Shown here: piece after piece, positions 1-8,925 of the stretch
Position numbering within the stretch: position 1 is the stretch's first letter
How the letters are laid out: every line of letters begins with the position of its first letter
Source: Metalysinibacillus saudimassiliensis
Lineage (GTDB): Bacteria; Bacillota; Bacilli; Bacillales_A; Planococcaceae
Reading direction: 5' to 3'
NCBI GenBank assembly: GCA_000935965.1
Contig: LN483075.1
Coordinates: forward strand, 1 to 64,000
DNA length: 64,000 nucleotides
Translations under genes and position numbers: made by a program
The notes under the pieces: model-generated
Database searches by the model: none
Seen by the model: the letters and a program-made list of their open reading frames with translations, nothing else
What the model was told of the DNA's origin: nothing

Positions 1-1
1 C

Positions 2-34
2 CGTGCCCGCGAAAAGCGTCGTCCGAAACGATGA
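2..34 (+). CDS. Possible C-terminal end of a gene entering from the left
   Basis: The first 34 bases read as ten codons (RAREKRRPKR) and a TGA stop. The basic tail and the strong hairpin terminator that begins about 23 bases later fit the end of a plus-strand gene. Only the tail is inside the window, so no product can be named, and another frame with a stop at 43-45 is not excluded. Confidence 0.35.
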   Translation, partial: RAREKRRPKR

Positions 35-56
35 ACAACGGCTGACAAGCAGATAA

Positions 57-97
57 AAAAGACATTCACGATTTGAATAAAATCGTGAATGTCTTTT
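57..97. terminator. Bidirectional rho-independent terminator
   Basis: Thirteen-base perfect arms (61-73 and 81-93) around a seven-base loop, flanked by A and T runs. It can serve the gene leaving from the left and also the dedA gene that ends at 126 on the other strand. Confidence 0.85.
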
Positions 98-125
98 CTT
101 ATTGACTAGGGTTTTGTCCCAGCCT

Positions 126-788
126 CTATTTTTTACCGAACTTTGCTTTAATGATACCAATCACTGCTGGTAGCACCGAAACAAAAATAATAATTAATAA
201 TACAACAGAGAAATTATCCTTCACGACAGGGATATTACCAAAGAAATAACCCAAGAATGTACAGATGAACACCCATAGTACTGCACCAATTACGTTAAAC
301 ATAATAAAGTAACGATAATTCATGCGGCTAGCCCCTGCAACAAACGGAATAAAAGTACGAATGAATGGCATAAAGCGCGCAATAACAATCGTTTTACCAC
401 CGTGCTTATTAAAGAAGTTTTGTGCAATCTCTAAACGCTCACGATTAATGACACGTCCAAGGAAACTGTTTTCAGGAATTGCCATGCCAACTTTATGACC
501 AATGTGATAATTTACAGTATCACCAATAATAGCTGCACTTAAAAAGACTACTAATAAAATCGGTAAGTTAAAATGACCGAGCGCAGCAAATGTACCACTC
601 GCAAATAATAGTGAGTCACCCGGTAAGAATGGAAAAATAACGAGCCCTGTTTCGACAAAGACAATCGTAAATAAAATACCGTATGCCCATGCGCCAAACT
701 TCTCGATGATTTCGCCTAGGTGCACATCAATGTGCATAATAAAATCAAACAAAAAATAGATAATATCCATTGTATAGCTCGCTTTCAT
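126..788 (-). CDS. DedA family membrane protein
   Basis: Integral membrane protein of the DedA/SNARE-associated family, whose members are linked to polyprenyl-phosphate or phospholipid flipping and membrane homeostasis. The 220 residues show the family pattern: an N-terminal hydrophobic segment, the FxETGLxxFPFLPGDSLLF stretch near residues 45-62, the central GDxxNYxIG motif, and the RFMPFxRTFxPFxAGxxxM motif near residues 140-155, followed by two C-terminal membrane spans. The start is uncertain: no good ribosome site precedes the first ATG, and the ATG at 770 (MDIIYF) is an equally good choice. The gene stands alone, with terminators on both sides. The family call is sure; the transported substrate cannot be read from sequence. 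Confidence 0.85.
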   Translation of the reverse strand: MKASYTMDIIYFLFDFIMHIDVHLGEIIEKFGAWAYGILFTIVFVETGLVIFPFLPGDSLLFASGTFAALGHFNLPILLVVFLSAAIIGDTVNYHIGHKVGMAIPENSFLGRVINRERLEIAQNFFNKHGGKTIVIARFMPFIRTFIPFVAGASRMNYRYFIMFNVIGAVLWVFICTFLGYFFGNIPVVKDNFSVVLLIIIFVSVLPAVIGIIKAKFGKK

Positions 789-851
789 AATGTTGTAATT
801 ACTGTAACGTTACTGATTCAAAAAGGTTTCGGCTTTTATCATAGCATATTT

Positions 852-898
852 TGCAAAAAAAAAATTCTTCTTACATTAGCATAAGAAGAATTTTTTTC
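852..898 (-). terminator. Terminator after the acyl-CoA ligase gene
   Basis: Ten-base stem (864-873 with 882-891) and an eight-base loop. On the minus strand it is followed by a long T run, directly after the ligase stop codon. Confidence 0.8.
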
Positions 899-900
899 AT

Positions 901-2451
901 TTATGACTTACGTTGCTCCTTTAAAGAACGACGTAATATTTTGCCCGTTGTATTTTTAGGAAGCTCCTCAATGATTTCGATTTCCTTTGGTACACGGTAT
1001 TTCGCTAAATGCTCTTTGCAGTAGGCCATCAGCACTTCTTCTGTTACTGCTTTGTCCTTCACTACTACATAGGCATGCACAGCCTCACCAAAATCAGGAT
1101 CAGGGAAGCCAACAACTGCCGCTTCGATGACTTCAGGATGTGCATAAAATACTTCTTCTACCTCGCGTGGATAAACATTATAACCGCCTACAATAATCAT
1201 ATCTTTTTTACGGTCTACAATATAAAAGTAGCCTTCTTCATCCATGCGCGCAAGGTCGCCCGTGTATAACCAACCATCTCGTAAAGCAAATGCAGAGTCC
1301 TCTGGCATTTTATAATAGCCTTTCATAACATTTGGTCCGCGTACGATTAATTCGCCTACTTCACCAACAGGCACTTCCTCACCATACTCATTCACTACTT
1401 TATTTTCTACGTTGTTAATGGACATGCCAATTGAGCCTGCTTTGCGCTCGCGTACTAATGGGTTAAAACAGGTCACTGGTGAAGCCTCGGATAAACCGTA
1501 GCCTTCTGAGATGCGTACATTAAATTTATTTTCAAAGTTATGAAGCAGTGATACAGGCATCGATGCTCCACCTGATATAGCTAAGCGAATCGTTGCGAAA
1601 TCAGCAACATCACTATTTGGTAATTGATATAAGAAGTTAAACATCGTTGGCACACCAGCAAATACAGTTGCCTGTTGTTCCTTAACTAAATGGAAAACTT
1701 CCTTAGGGCTAAACTTTGGAACTAAAATAATCGTTGCGCCACTGATTAATGGTGCATTAACCACTACGGTTAATGCAAAAACATGGAATACAGGAAGCGT
1801 TGCGATAACTTTATCATTCGCTGTGTATTGTAAATATGTTCCAATATCACGAGCGTTAGAGTACAGATTACCATGTGTTAGCATCGCTCCTTTTGGAACA
1901 CCTGTCGTACCTGACGTGTATAAAATAACCGCAGTATCATCAATTGTCACAGATGTAATAGGCGCAACCTCATGCGTTGCGTGTAGCAATGTTTGGAATA
2001 ATGATGTCTTGGCATGAATCACCGTAGGTAAAAGCTCTACACGCTCCATCACATCATCTTGTGTTTCACAAATAATATAATGCTCAACTTTCGGGAAAAG
2101 CTGCTCGCCTTCCGCCACTAAAGGTACTAGCAGGTCGAGTGCGATAACTACCTTAACATCCCCGTTGTTTACGATATAACTAATTTCACTTGGTGTATAA
2201 ATTGGATTAACTGGAATTACTGTAGCGCCAATGCGCATGCTAGCATAAAGCGATACGATAAAGTGCGGCGTGTTACCAAGTAGTAAAGCAACATGGTCGC
2301 CTTTCTTTACACCAAGCGTTGTTAACGCCTGAGCAAATTTCCCTACCGCATGCTCTAATTCACCATAGCTCGTATCTTTGCCCATAAAGTGATACGCAAT
2401 CTTGTTTGGCTGTTGCTCGGCTTGACTTTGTAAACTCGTTACTAAATTCAT
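901..2451 (-). CDS. lcfB: Long-chain fatty acid-CoA ligase (LcfB/YhfL type)
   Basis: AMP-forming acyl-CoA synthetase that activates fatty acids with ATP and CoA for beta-oxidation or lipid recycling. The P-loop-like AMP-binding motif TSGTTGVPKG lies near residue 180, the GYGLSE motif near 320, and the C-terminal YTGDLAxxDEEGYxxxxDRKKD adenylate hinge near 400, with the KNTTGKILRR catalytic lysine at the end. I place the start at the ATG at 2449-2451 (MNLVTSLQ) because AAAGGGG lies nine bases upstream of it. The open frame extends 11 codons further, but its upstream ATGs sit on or before that ribosome site. The resulting 516 residues match B. subtilis YhfL in length. lplJ and yhfH nearby repeat the B. 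subtilis yhf neighbourhood. Confidence 0.9.
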   Translation of the reverse strand: MNLVTSLQSQAEQQPNKIAYHFMGKDTSYGELEHAVGKFAQALTTLGVKKGDHVALLLGNTPHFIVSLYASMRIGATVIPVNPIYTPSEISYIVNNGDVKVVIALDLLVPLVAEGEQLFPKVEHYIICETQDDVMERVELLPTVIHAKTSLFQTLLHATHEVAPITSVTIDDTAVILYTSGTTGVPKGAMLTHGNLYSNARDIGTYLQYTANDKVIATLPVFHVFALTVVVNAPLISGATIILVPKFSPKEVFHLVKEQQATVFAGVPTMFNFLYQLPNSDVADFATIRLAISGGASMPVSLLHNFENKFNVRISEGYGLSEASPVTCFNPLVRERKAGSIGMSINNVENKVVNEYGEEVPVGEVGELIVRGPNVMKGYYKMPEDSAFALRDGWLYTGDLARMDEEGYFYIVDRKKDMIIVGGYNVYPREVEEVFYAHPEVIEAAVVGFPDPDFGEAVHAYVVVKDKAVTEEVLMAYCKEHLAKYRVPKEIEIIEELPKNTTGKILRRSLKEQRKS

Positions 2452-2556
2452 TACTACCATCCCCTTTGTGAAATGAATCGCCATTCAGCATTATTATACA
2501 AAAATAATCTTAGTAAAACAACATATTTCCGTCGTTAATGTAACATTTTACGTATT

Positions 2557-4476
2557 TTACGAGCGAACATGCGCAATATAGCGCCAACGAATCAAGTAAA
2601 AATAAATCACTTGAATAGCTACAAGGAAGCTAAATGCTAATAGCACTTCCTTCGCGATTGAAATATTTACAAGGTCTTTTAAAAAGACTTGTAACGCAGC
2701 AAAGGCAAAAGTACAGTGCAGTAAAGCTAAGCCCCACGGAATAAAGAACTGCGGGAATAAATAACGGTTCACTAATTTTTTTAGCTCACTGTCGGTTAAC
2801 CCCATACGGCGAAGCACAGCAAATTGTTGTTGATTACGCTCTAAGGCTGCATGTAATTTAAAGTAAATAAAACTACCCGACGCTAGTAAAAATACCGTAG
2901 CAACAAGTAATACTACTAATGTAAATAATGAATACGTCGCCACAATATAGGAATAATTTAAGCCTGCATTTTCAAGCTTGTATGGCGGATTTTGCCCAAA
3001 TATCGTACTCCCATCACTTGCGAGCGCAATATCCTTTGTTTCCATCCAGTTGTTAACATCAAACGTAAAGAGGTGATACACAGGTTGTGCTACAGTTGGA
3101 TCATTTGTGGTATACCAAAGTTTTTCAAAATCCTCATCACTTAAAATAATAGAGTTTACGCTAATAACAGCTTTAGGAAAAATAACCTTTGGGTACACAC
3201 GGTCAATCTTTATAGCAATATCATTTTCCTCCAGTACTGTGTGCACAACCTTATCTTTTAATGCACGTAAATCCTCCTCCGTATTTGGGATAAACATCGC
3301 CTCTCCCTCTAGAAGATTAACCATTGGATAGTTGTAAGAATAAAGCAGACGATTAATATCTGACTCACGCAATACTTCAACTTCATTTTTGGTTGCTGAT
3401 GACGTCTGCTTAATTACCACAAAACGTGTTAAATGATAAGATAGCCCTCGCTCTTCAAGTTGCTCCGTTAATGAACGTATATGCTCACCCTCATAAGGAT
3501 TGTCCGCATCTCCCTTATAAATTAAGCCCATTGGATTAATTAAATTATACTGTGTGGTATAGGACGACATCGTCGCTAATACACCTACAGATAAAAAGGC
3601 TAGTGTTGATACCATTGTGACAATGAAAAACATTTTGGCGTTATTTTTCATAATGTGCATTTGCTCAGCAATAGCTAATAAGCGAAAGCGTCGCCAGTTT
3701 ACTTTGCGCTTGCGACGCACTGCATCTAAAATAAGCAACGTTGTATCACTAAAAAAGTAATACGTACCAAAGGTAATAAATAAAGGAACAAAAAGGGTCA
3801 ATGTAATGTAATGCGTAAAGTAAGAAGTAAAAATAACAAGACCATACGCAAAGACAATATAAGCAACGCCCTTAATCGCACGTTTGACAGAGTAGCTTGA
3901 GCCTGTTTCGATTTGGTCAATACCACGCAGTAAGTCTAATACTTTGTGCTCCCGTGAAAACGATACACTTAAATACGAAATCATCACAAATGCGCTTGTA
4001 AATACACCAATTGTTAATAAAAATGGTGACCACCCTAAATATAAAGGCAAGTCTTCTAAATACAGCATTTCACGCACAATCATAAAGAAAAACTTTGAAA
4101 AGGAAAACCCAAAAATAATACCAATAATGATTGAGGTAATACCTATAAGCATTGTTTCGATAAATACGAGGCGGTTCAGTTGCATACGCTCCATACCGAG
4201 ATGTAGCAATATCCCAAATTCCCTTGAACGTGCTGCTAAAAAAGCACTCATAGAATAAAATAAAAAGAATAGCGTAAATAGCACTAAAATAACTTCAGCG
4301 CCCGCCATCCCCACTAACGAAACTTCGCCAAGCACACCTGCGCCTAAAGCGGGGTGAAACATTAGCATTGAATAGATAAAAAATACCGCTACTGAAAAAC
4401 AGCTCGCCATAAAGAAAGCTGCATAAATACGGCCATTTCGAAATACATTACGGTAAGCGAATTGTCGAAAGGTCAC
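2557..4476 (-). CDS. BceB/YxdM-type ABC transporter permease
   Basis: Permease of a BceAB-type ABC module, which senses and detoxifies cell-wall-active peptide antibiotics together with a two-component system. It is 639 residues with the family layout of ten membrane spans: an FtsX-like core in the N-terminal half, then a large extracellular domain (about residues 300-510) between spans seven and eight that normally recognises the peptide. I chose the GTG at 4474-4476 (then TFRQFAYRNV) because GGAGGAGGG lies seven bases upstream. A TTG 18 bases earlier would overlap this ribosome site. The coding region overlaps the end of the ATPase gene by 29 bases, which suggests translational coupling. 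The substrate is unknown. Confidence 0.88.
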   Translation of the reverse strand: MTFRQFAYRNVFRNGRIYAAFFMASCFSVAVFFIYSMLMFHPALGAGVLGEVSLVGMAGAEVILVLFTLFFLFYSMSAFLAARSREFGILLHLGMERMQLNRLVFIETMLIGITSIIIGIIFGFSFSKFFFMIVREMLYLEDLPLYLGWSPFLLTIGVFTSAFVMISYLSVSFSREHKVLDLLRGIDQIETGSSYSVKRAIKGVAYIVFAYGLVIFTSYFTHYITLTLFVPLFITFGTYYFFSDTTLLILDAVRRKRKVNWRRFRLLAIAEQMHIMKNNAKMFFIVTMVSTLAFLSVGVLATMSSYTTQYNLINPMGLIYKGDADNPYEGEHIRSLTEQLEERGLSYHLTRFVVIKQTSSATKNEVEVLRESDINRLLYSYNYPMVNLLEGEAMFIPNTEEDLRALKDKVVHTVLEENDIAIKIDRVYPKVIFPKAVISVNSIILSDEDFEKLWYTTNDPTVAQPVYHLFTFDVNNWMETKDIALASDGSTIFGQNPPYKLENAGLNYSYIVATYSLFTLVVLLVATVFLLASGSFIYFKLHAALERNQQQFAVLRRMGLTDSELKKLVNRYLFPQFFIPWGLALLHCTFAFAALQVFLKDLVNISIAKEVLLAFSFLVAIQVIYFYLIRWRYIAHVRS

Positions 4477-5227
4477 CGACTTGCCCTCCTCCAAGTAGAC
4501 TTAGTACATTTAAAATACGTTGGAAAAACATTTGGCGGCGATCATCCTTATAAATCTCGTTATAAAATTCACCGTCTTTAATAAATAATACGCGGTCGCA
4601 ATAACTTGCTGCGATTGGATCATGCGTCACCATAACAATCGTCGTCTTTTGTTCTTCATTAACATGTAATAATAGCTCTAGCACATCACGCGAAGTATTA
4701 GAGTCTAAATTACCGGTAGGTTCATCCGCTAAAATTAAACTCGGACGATGAATCAATGCACGGCCAATTGCCGTACGTTGTGCCTGTCCGCCTGAGATTT
4801 CATTTGGTCGCTTATGCAAAATGGACTGCAGATGCAAACGCTCTGCAATAACCGCTAAGCGCTCCTCCATCTCCTCTAACGGCAAGTTGTCTAATGTTAA
4901 CGGAAGAATGATATTTTCTTCGACCGTTAAAGTTTGTAGTAAATTAAAGTTTTGAAATACAAAGCCAAGCTGGCGACGTCTAAAGTACGCCAGCTCGTTT
5001 TCTTTTAATTGGTGTGGGTTGACGCCATTCATTAAAATCGTACCTGACGTTGGCTCATCCACAGTAGAAATCATATTTAATAAAGTTGTTTTACCGCTAC
5101 CTGAAGGACCCATCACTGCCAAAAACTCACCTTCCTCTACAGAAAAGCTTAATTGATTAATAGCACGATGGGTAACCTTACCCTCGTACACCTTCGTCAT
5201 ATTATCGATTTCTAAAATTGGCATCAT
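4448..5227 (-). CDS. BceA/YxdL-type ABC transporter ATP-binding protein
   Basis: Cytoplasmic ATPase of the BceAB-type transporter. Walker A GPSGSGKTT lies near residue 40, the Q-loop FVFQNFNLL near 90, signature ISGGQAQR near 145, Walker B LILADEPTGNLD near 165 and the H-loop MVTHD near 200. The C-terminal extension RQMFFQRILNVLSLLGG is typical of Bce-type ATPases and separates them from LolD/MacB ATPases. The gene starts a few bases after the stop of the cysteine-protein gene and overlaps the permease start, so all five genes from 7334 down to 2557 look like one transcript. Confidence 0.92.
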   Translation of the reverse strand: MMPILEIDNMTKVYEGKVTHRAINQLSFSVEEGEFLAVMGPSGSGKTTLLNMISTVDEPTSGTILMNGVNPHQLKENELAYFRRRQLGFVFQNFNLLQTLTVEENIILPLTLDNLPLEEMEERLAVIAERLHLQSILHKRPNEISGGQAQRTAIGRALIHRPSLILADEPTGNLDSNTSRDVLELLLHVNEEQKTTIVMVTHDPIAASYCDRVLFIKDGEFYNEIYKDDRRQMFFQRILNVLSLLGGGQVGDLSTIRLP

Positions 5228-5231
5228 TTAC

Positions 5232-5642
5232 TCACTCCATTACAACTACTTTTGGTAATACTACTTCAAATGCAATTTCAAAGGTATTGCCGCTAAATGG
5301 TTTCGTTACGTCACCTTCATTCATTAATGAAAAGCAATGCTCCTCTACTACAATATCCCACGCATCTAGCTCACCTTTAATAATTTCACCTTGCACACAG
5401 TAATGCCCTGTATACATAATTTTTTGGCCTTCTACCTCAAATGCATTAATACGGCATGGATTTAATAAATCAATACCTAGCTTAGCAGCAAAAGCAATGA
5501 CGCTTACTGCCATTTGCTCGGTAACATACCGAAAGTTTTTACACTCACCACATAAGCAGCAATTTTCCTTATTAGCATAGGCTGCTTGTGTTGCCGCTAA
5601 ATCTACTTCTAGTTCCCAATCATGCACGAGAATGCTCGTCAT
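5232..5642 (-). CDS. Uncharacterised cysteine-rich protein in the Bce-type operon
   Basis: I do not recognise a named function. The protein has 136 residues, no signal peptide and no membrane span. Its hallmark is a cysteine cluster at residues 28-34 (CCLCGECKNF), with further cysteines near 63, 81 and 102. The CxxC-type cluster followed by N-F could bind a metal or undergo thiol redox chemistry. The rest is acidic and looks beta-rich. The start overlaps the kinase 3' end by 23 bases and has AAGGGGGAG just upstream. The stop lies four bases from the ATPase start, so it is embedded in the sensing/transport operon rather than a bystander. Classical bceRSAB operons have no gene at this place. 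Confidence 0.75.
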   Translation of the reverse strand: MTSILVHDWELEVDLAATQAAYANKENCCLCGECKNFRYVTEQMAVSVIAFAAKLGIDLLNPCRINAFEVEGQKIMYTGHYCVQGEIIKGELDAWDIVVEEHCFSLMNEGDVTKPFSGNTFEIAFEVVLPKVVVME

Positions 5643-6630
5643 GTAACTCCCCCTTAAATGTGACGGTTACTGCTGTGCCTTCACCCACATTTGAAGTTAT
5701 CACTAAGCCATGCCCTAGCTTTTCGCATACCTCTTGTGCTAAATATAAACCCATACCCGTAGATTCGCCTGTTTTACGCCCATTTTCTCCTGTAAAAAAT
5801 GCTTTCGTTACGCGGCTTAAATCCGATTTGGGGATACCAATGCCTTCGTCCCTAATTGTTAATGCCACCTCATCGCCTGTTGTTGCTGTAATATAAATCT
5901 TTTTATTTTGCTCAAAGGTATATTTTACAGCGTTCGTAACAAATTGGCTGATGACAAAACGCAACCACTTAGAGTCACTCGCTACGATGAGTTGCTCATC
6001 AACTTCAATTACAGGATAGACGCGGTTCGTAATAAAAAGGCGTTTGTTTTCATTAATAATACTGGTAATTAGTTCACGCACATTTACTTGCTCAACATGC
6101 ATATCGTCCTCAAAACGCTCTAAGCGTGCATTAACAAGCACCATTTCAAGCCCTCGCTTTAAACGGTCAATCTCCTCTTGTAAGCTATGCTTATCAAGTT
6201 CGCCTTCTTCCTGCAGTAGTAACTCAATAACTGCAATCGGTGTTTTCATTTGGTGTACCCATTGATTCATAAATTCATCATGACGTTTTTGATTAGCATA
6301 TAGCTCTTGTACTTCACGCTGGTAGAGCTTATACAGTTGCTGAATGTAGCGCTCTACATATTTTGCTTCTGCTGTGCTCGCATTTTTTTGGAGCACATCT
6401 TCAAGCGTCTCAGGTAGCCTTATGATTTTACGGTAATAGCGCTGACGCGGTATAAAGCGCACAATTAAAAAAGAGGCGAGCAGCACAAGGCTTATCGCCA
6501 ACGAATAAATAGCTGTGCTACTGTTACGAAAGCCATCTAACCAGTAAATCGTCGTAATAAAAATAATGAGCACAAGTTCAAATATTATGAAGGAAACATG
6601 GTCGCGCAAAAATAATTTCACGCTACTCAT
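5620..6630 (-). CDS. Intramembrane-sensing histidine kinase (BceS type)
   Basis: Membrane sensor kinase that phosphorylates the adjacent response regulator. Two membrane spans (about residues 12-30 and 41-60) are joined by a loop of only about ten residues, so there is no real extracellular sensor domain; this is the mark of BceS-like kinases that take their signal from the BceAB transporter. The phospho-acceptor is His126 in VHQMKTPIAV, followed by the N box NAVKYTFEQN, G1 DEGIGIP and G2 GESTGMGLYL boxes. The start codon overlaps the regulator stop (TAATG) and has GAGGAG upstream. At 336 residues it is normal for the family. Confidence 0.92.
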   Translation of the reverse strand: MSSVKLFLRDHVSFIIFELVLIIFITTIYWLDGFRNSSTAIYSLAISLVLLASFLIVRFIPRQRYYRKIIRLPETLEDVLQKNASTAEAKYVERYIQQLYKLYQREVQELYANQKRHDEFMNQWVHQMKTPIAVIELLLQEEGELDKHSLQEEIDRLKRGLEMVLVNARLERFEDDMHVEQVNVRELITSIINENKRLFITNRVYPVIEVDEQLIVASDSKWLRFVISQFVTNAVKYTFEQNKKIYITATTGDEVALTIRDEGIGIPKSDLSRVTKAFFTGENGRKTGESTGMGLYLAQEVCEKLGHGLVITSNVGEGTAVTVTFKGELHDEHSRA

Positions 6631-7334
6631 TAATACTCCTCCTCATGTAAAATAAAACGATAGCCAGCGCCACGTACGGTTTCTATTGTAGATTGCACAC
6701 CGTAGTCAGCTAACTTTTTACGTACACGCGTCATATTTACATTAAGCGTGTTTTCGTCTACAAAGGCCTGGTCATCCCAAAGCTCCTCCAATAATTGCTC
6801 GCGAGAAACTACTTTAGGTGCCTGTCCCATTAGTAACGCAAGAATAACGCACTCCTTTTTTTGGAGTGGTACTTCATCCGTCTTTGTATGTAACTCCATA
6901 CGCTCAAGGTGCAATGTTAATTGACCAAGCTTAATCGTACGCTCCTCCTGACGAGCGGCATACTCGCCGTAAGTACGTCGCAAATGACTTTTAATCTTTG
7001 CAAGTACAATCTCATAGTTAAATGGCTTCGTAATAAAATCATCACCGCCATTTTCAAGCGCAAATACTTGGTCCATCTCTCCTGAGCGTGCCGAAATAAA
7101 TAGTATTGGGCATGTGGTATGTTGACGTAGCTGACGACACCAATAATAGCCATCGTAGGCTGGTAAATTTATATCTAATAACACCAAATGGGGTTGAAAG
7201 GCCGTAAATTCTTCGATTAATGCGTCGAAGTTTTCAATGACTTGCACATCATATTGATACTTACGTAGTGTATCCGCAAGTAATGAAGCAATTTTTGTAT
7301 CGTCTTCTACGATAAAAATGCGATGCTTATCCAC
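6630..7334 (-). CDS. OmpR-family response regulator (BceR type)
   Basis: DNA-binding regulator of the Bce-type system. The receiver domain covers residues 1-120 with acidic pocket ED(10-12), phospho-acceptor Asp54 (LLDINLP) and the conserved Lys in TKPF. The winged-helix domain covers residues 135-230 and ends in the usual VRGAGYRF. The YDGYYWCR stretch after Asp54 is typical of BceR-like regulators. Translation starts at a GTG (7332-7334) preceded by AAGGAGG seven bases upstream. It is the first gene of the five-gene operon. A TTGACA at 7397-7402 lies upstream, but I found no well-spaced -10 element for it. Confidence 0.92.
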   Translation of the reverse strand: MDKHRIFIVEDDTKIASLLADTLRKYQYDVQVIENFDALIEEFTAFQPHLVLLDINLPAYDGYYWCRQLRQHTTCPILFISARSGEMDQVFALENGGDDFITKPFNYEIVLAKIKSHLRRTYGEYAARQEERTIKLGQLTLHLERMELHTKTDEVPLQKKECVILALLMGQAPKVVSREQLLEELWDDQAFVDENTLNVNMTRVRKKLADYGVQSTIETVRGAGYRFILHEEEY

Positions 7335-7432
7335 AACAACGCCTCCTTCTCTACTCTATAGTATAGCAAAAAACAAATAACACTTAAAATTTCTACTGTC
7401 AATAGGACGCACTAAGCTTACTTAAGGTTCGT

Positions 7433-7472
7433 GAAAAAAATAAGCAACCGCGTCCTATACACGGTTGCTTAT
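7433..7472 (-). terminator. Terminator of lplJ
   Basis: Stem of eleven bases (7440-7450 with 7462-7472) and an eleven-base loop. On the minus strand it is followed by a run of seven T. It separates lplJ from the Bce-type operon. Confidence 0.85.
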
Positions 7473-7474
7473 GC

Positions 7475-8467
7475 TTAATAAATTAACTGTAAGAAGGCTT
7501 GCTGTGTGACGCCACCAAATAATTTTTCGGTATCAAAAGGTGCAATCGCTTGCGCAATAGCTTCTTTACTATAAACCTTACCTTTGAGTGCCTCTGCTAA
7601 ATCAGCTACTTCGCCCACACCGAAGAAATCACCAAAAATCGTAATATCCTCAATTAAGCCTTTACTTACCTCTAAACGAATATCTACACTACCTGATGGG
7701 AAGCGCTCTGTTTTTTGTAAGTTAAAGCGTGGTGACTTGCCATAGTTCCATGACCATTGTTGGTAGCGCTCTTGCGAAATTTTATGAATGGCTTGCCAAT
7801 CTTCATCCGTTAACTTATAGTAGCGAATATTTTCTTCGCCACCAAAGATTGATTTTAAAATTTCCATACGAAAATCTTCAATTGGCATTGGTTGTTGTAA
7901 AAAATCTGCGATATTGGCTACGCGAGAGCGAATCGATTTGATTCCCTTAGAGGCAATCTTGTCCTGTTTAACATTAAGTGCAGCTACAACAGCATCAATC
8001 TCTGTGTCATACATCAGCGTACCATGACTAAACATACGACCGCGTGTAGAAAACTGTGCATTGCCCGAAACCTTTTTACCTTCTGCTAAAATATCATTAC
8101 GTCCCGAAAGTTCCGCGTTAACACCCATTTTAGCAAGTGCATCTACTACAGGCTGTGTAAATTTTTTATAATCTAAAAAACTGTTACCATCATCCTTCGT
8201 AATAAAACTAAAGTTTAAGTTACCGTGGTCATGGTATACTGCGCCACCACCTGATAGGCGACGCACTACAATAATATCGTTGTCCTCTACATAATCTGTA
8301 TTAATCTCTTCAATCGTATTTTGGTTTTTACCAATAATAATAGATGGTTGATTAATATAGAACAGTAAAATGGGTTCTTGTTCAACGTCCATTGTTTTAA
8401 CTAAATATTCTTCAATCGCAAGGTTAATGCGAGGATCGTAATTTTTTTCGTTGTCTACAAATAGCAT
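7475..8467 (-). CDS. lplJ: Lipoate-protein ligase LplJ
   Basis: Cytoplasmic ligase that activates lipoate with ATP and attaches it to lipoyl domains of GcvH and the 2-oxoacid dehydrogenases. The BPL/LplA catalytic domain carries RRLSGGGAVYHDHGNLNFSF at about residues 75-95, the substrate loop GRNDIL near 140, and the KVSGNAQ lysine motif around residue 150. The C-terminal accessory domain contains GSVDIRLEVSKGLIEDITIFGDFF. Length (330) matches B. subtilis LplJ (YhfJ). It is transcribed alone, divergent from yhfH. Confidence 0.95.
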   Translation of the reverse strand: MLFVDNEKNYDPRINLAIEEYLVKTMDVEQEPILLFYINQPSIIIGKNQNTIEEINTDYVEDNDIIVVRRLSGGGAVYHDHGNLNFSFITKDDGNSFLDYKKFTQPVVDALAKMGVNAELSGRNDILAEGKKVSGNAQFSTRGRMFSHGTLMYDTEIDAVVAALNVKQDKIASKGIKSIRSRVANIADFLQQPMPIEDFRMEILKSIFGGEENIRYYKLTDEDWQAIHKISQERYQQWSWNYGKSPRFNLQKTERFPSGSVDIRLEVSKGLIEDITIFGDFFGVGEVADLAEALKGKVYSKEAIAQAIAPFDTEKLFGGVTQQAFLQLIY

Positions 8468-8526
8468 GGTATTGGCTCCTTCACCTGTTAATACTCTTTA
8501 TTTTACAACATTTTTGAATTTTAGTG

Positions 8527-8555
8527 TTGACGAACGCAAACTGTTATAATACAAT
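8527..8555 (+). promoter_or_regulatory. Sigma-A promoter of yhfH
   Basis: TTGACG at 8527-8532 and TACAAT at 8550-8555 are separated by exactly 17 bases. An overlapping TG-TTATAAT at 8542-8550 could act as an extended -10 instead. Confidence 0.6.
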
Positions 8556-8607
8556 TGGGGATATCAAAACAGTATTAGTACAGATGATAATAGAGGAGGA
8601 AAACATT

Positions 8608-8733
8608 ATGGTAGAAAACGTTGTAGAATTTTTCAAGAACTTACCGGCAAAGCAATGCACAGAGTGCGGTGAAAAAATCGAAGAACAAAGCGAATGCTAC
8701 AGCAACACTTGCGAAAAATGTAACTGTCTATAA
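8608..8733 (+). CDS. yhfH: YhfH family zinc-ribbon mini-protein
   Basis: A 41-residue protein with two CxxC pairs (Cys17/Cys20 and Cys35/Cys38) and additional Cys30 and Cys40, which looks like a small zinc ribbon. The VEFFKNLPAKQCTECGEKIE start is the pattern of the YhfH family found beside lplJ in Bacilli. The open frame runs further upstream, but the ATG at 8608 is preceded by GAGGAGG nine bases away and by a promoter, so the short form is the real gene. Function is unknown. Confidence 0.85.
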   Translation: MVENVVEFFKNLPAKQCTECGEKIEEQSECYSNTCEKCNCL

Positions 8734-8846
8734 GCATTTGTCTAGTAACTGTTAACTTGGGCATGTGTTATTCCCTACAACAGCAGCCCCCGCAGTTCAT
8801 GCGTACCCTTAACGCTTATGAATTGTTAATTAAATCTCTTACACTC

Positions 8847-8887
8847 AAACCCGCTCGCACAGCTCAAAAATTGCGTAGCGGGTTTTC
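8847..8887 (+). terminator. Terminator of yhfH
   Basis: Nine-base arms (8847-8855 and 8877-8885), extended by an inner CGCA/TGCG pair, then TTTT. The 110 bases between the yhfH stop and this hairpin hold no credible gene. Confidence 0.75.
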
Positions 8888-8892
8888 TCATG

Positions 8893-8925
8893 CAAAAAAA
8901 AGAGAAGCCGCAGCTCCTCTCTTAG
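8893..8925 (-). terminator. Terminator of the lipoprotein/two-component operon
   Basis: On the minus strand, an imperfect AAGAGAGGAGC/GCTTCTCTT hairpin is followed by a run of eight T, just past the stop of the YtkA-like gene. Confidence 0.75.

Noticed and set aside
7397..7402. TTGACA upstream of the Bce-type regulator as a full promoter
   Set aside because: The best -10 (TATACT) is 31 bases away and the 17-base position reads TATTTG, so the promoter cannot be fixed by eye.
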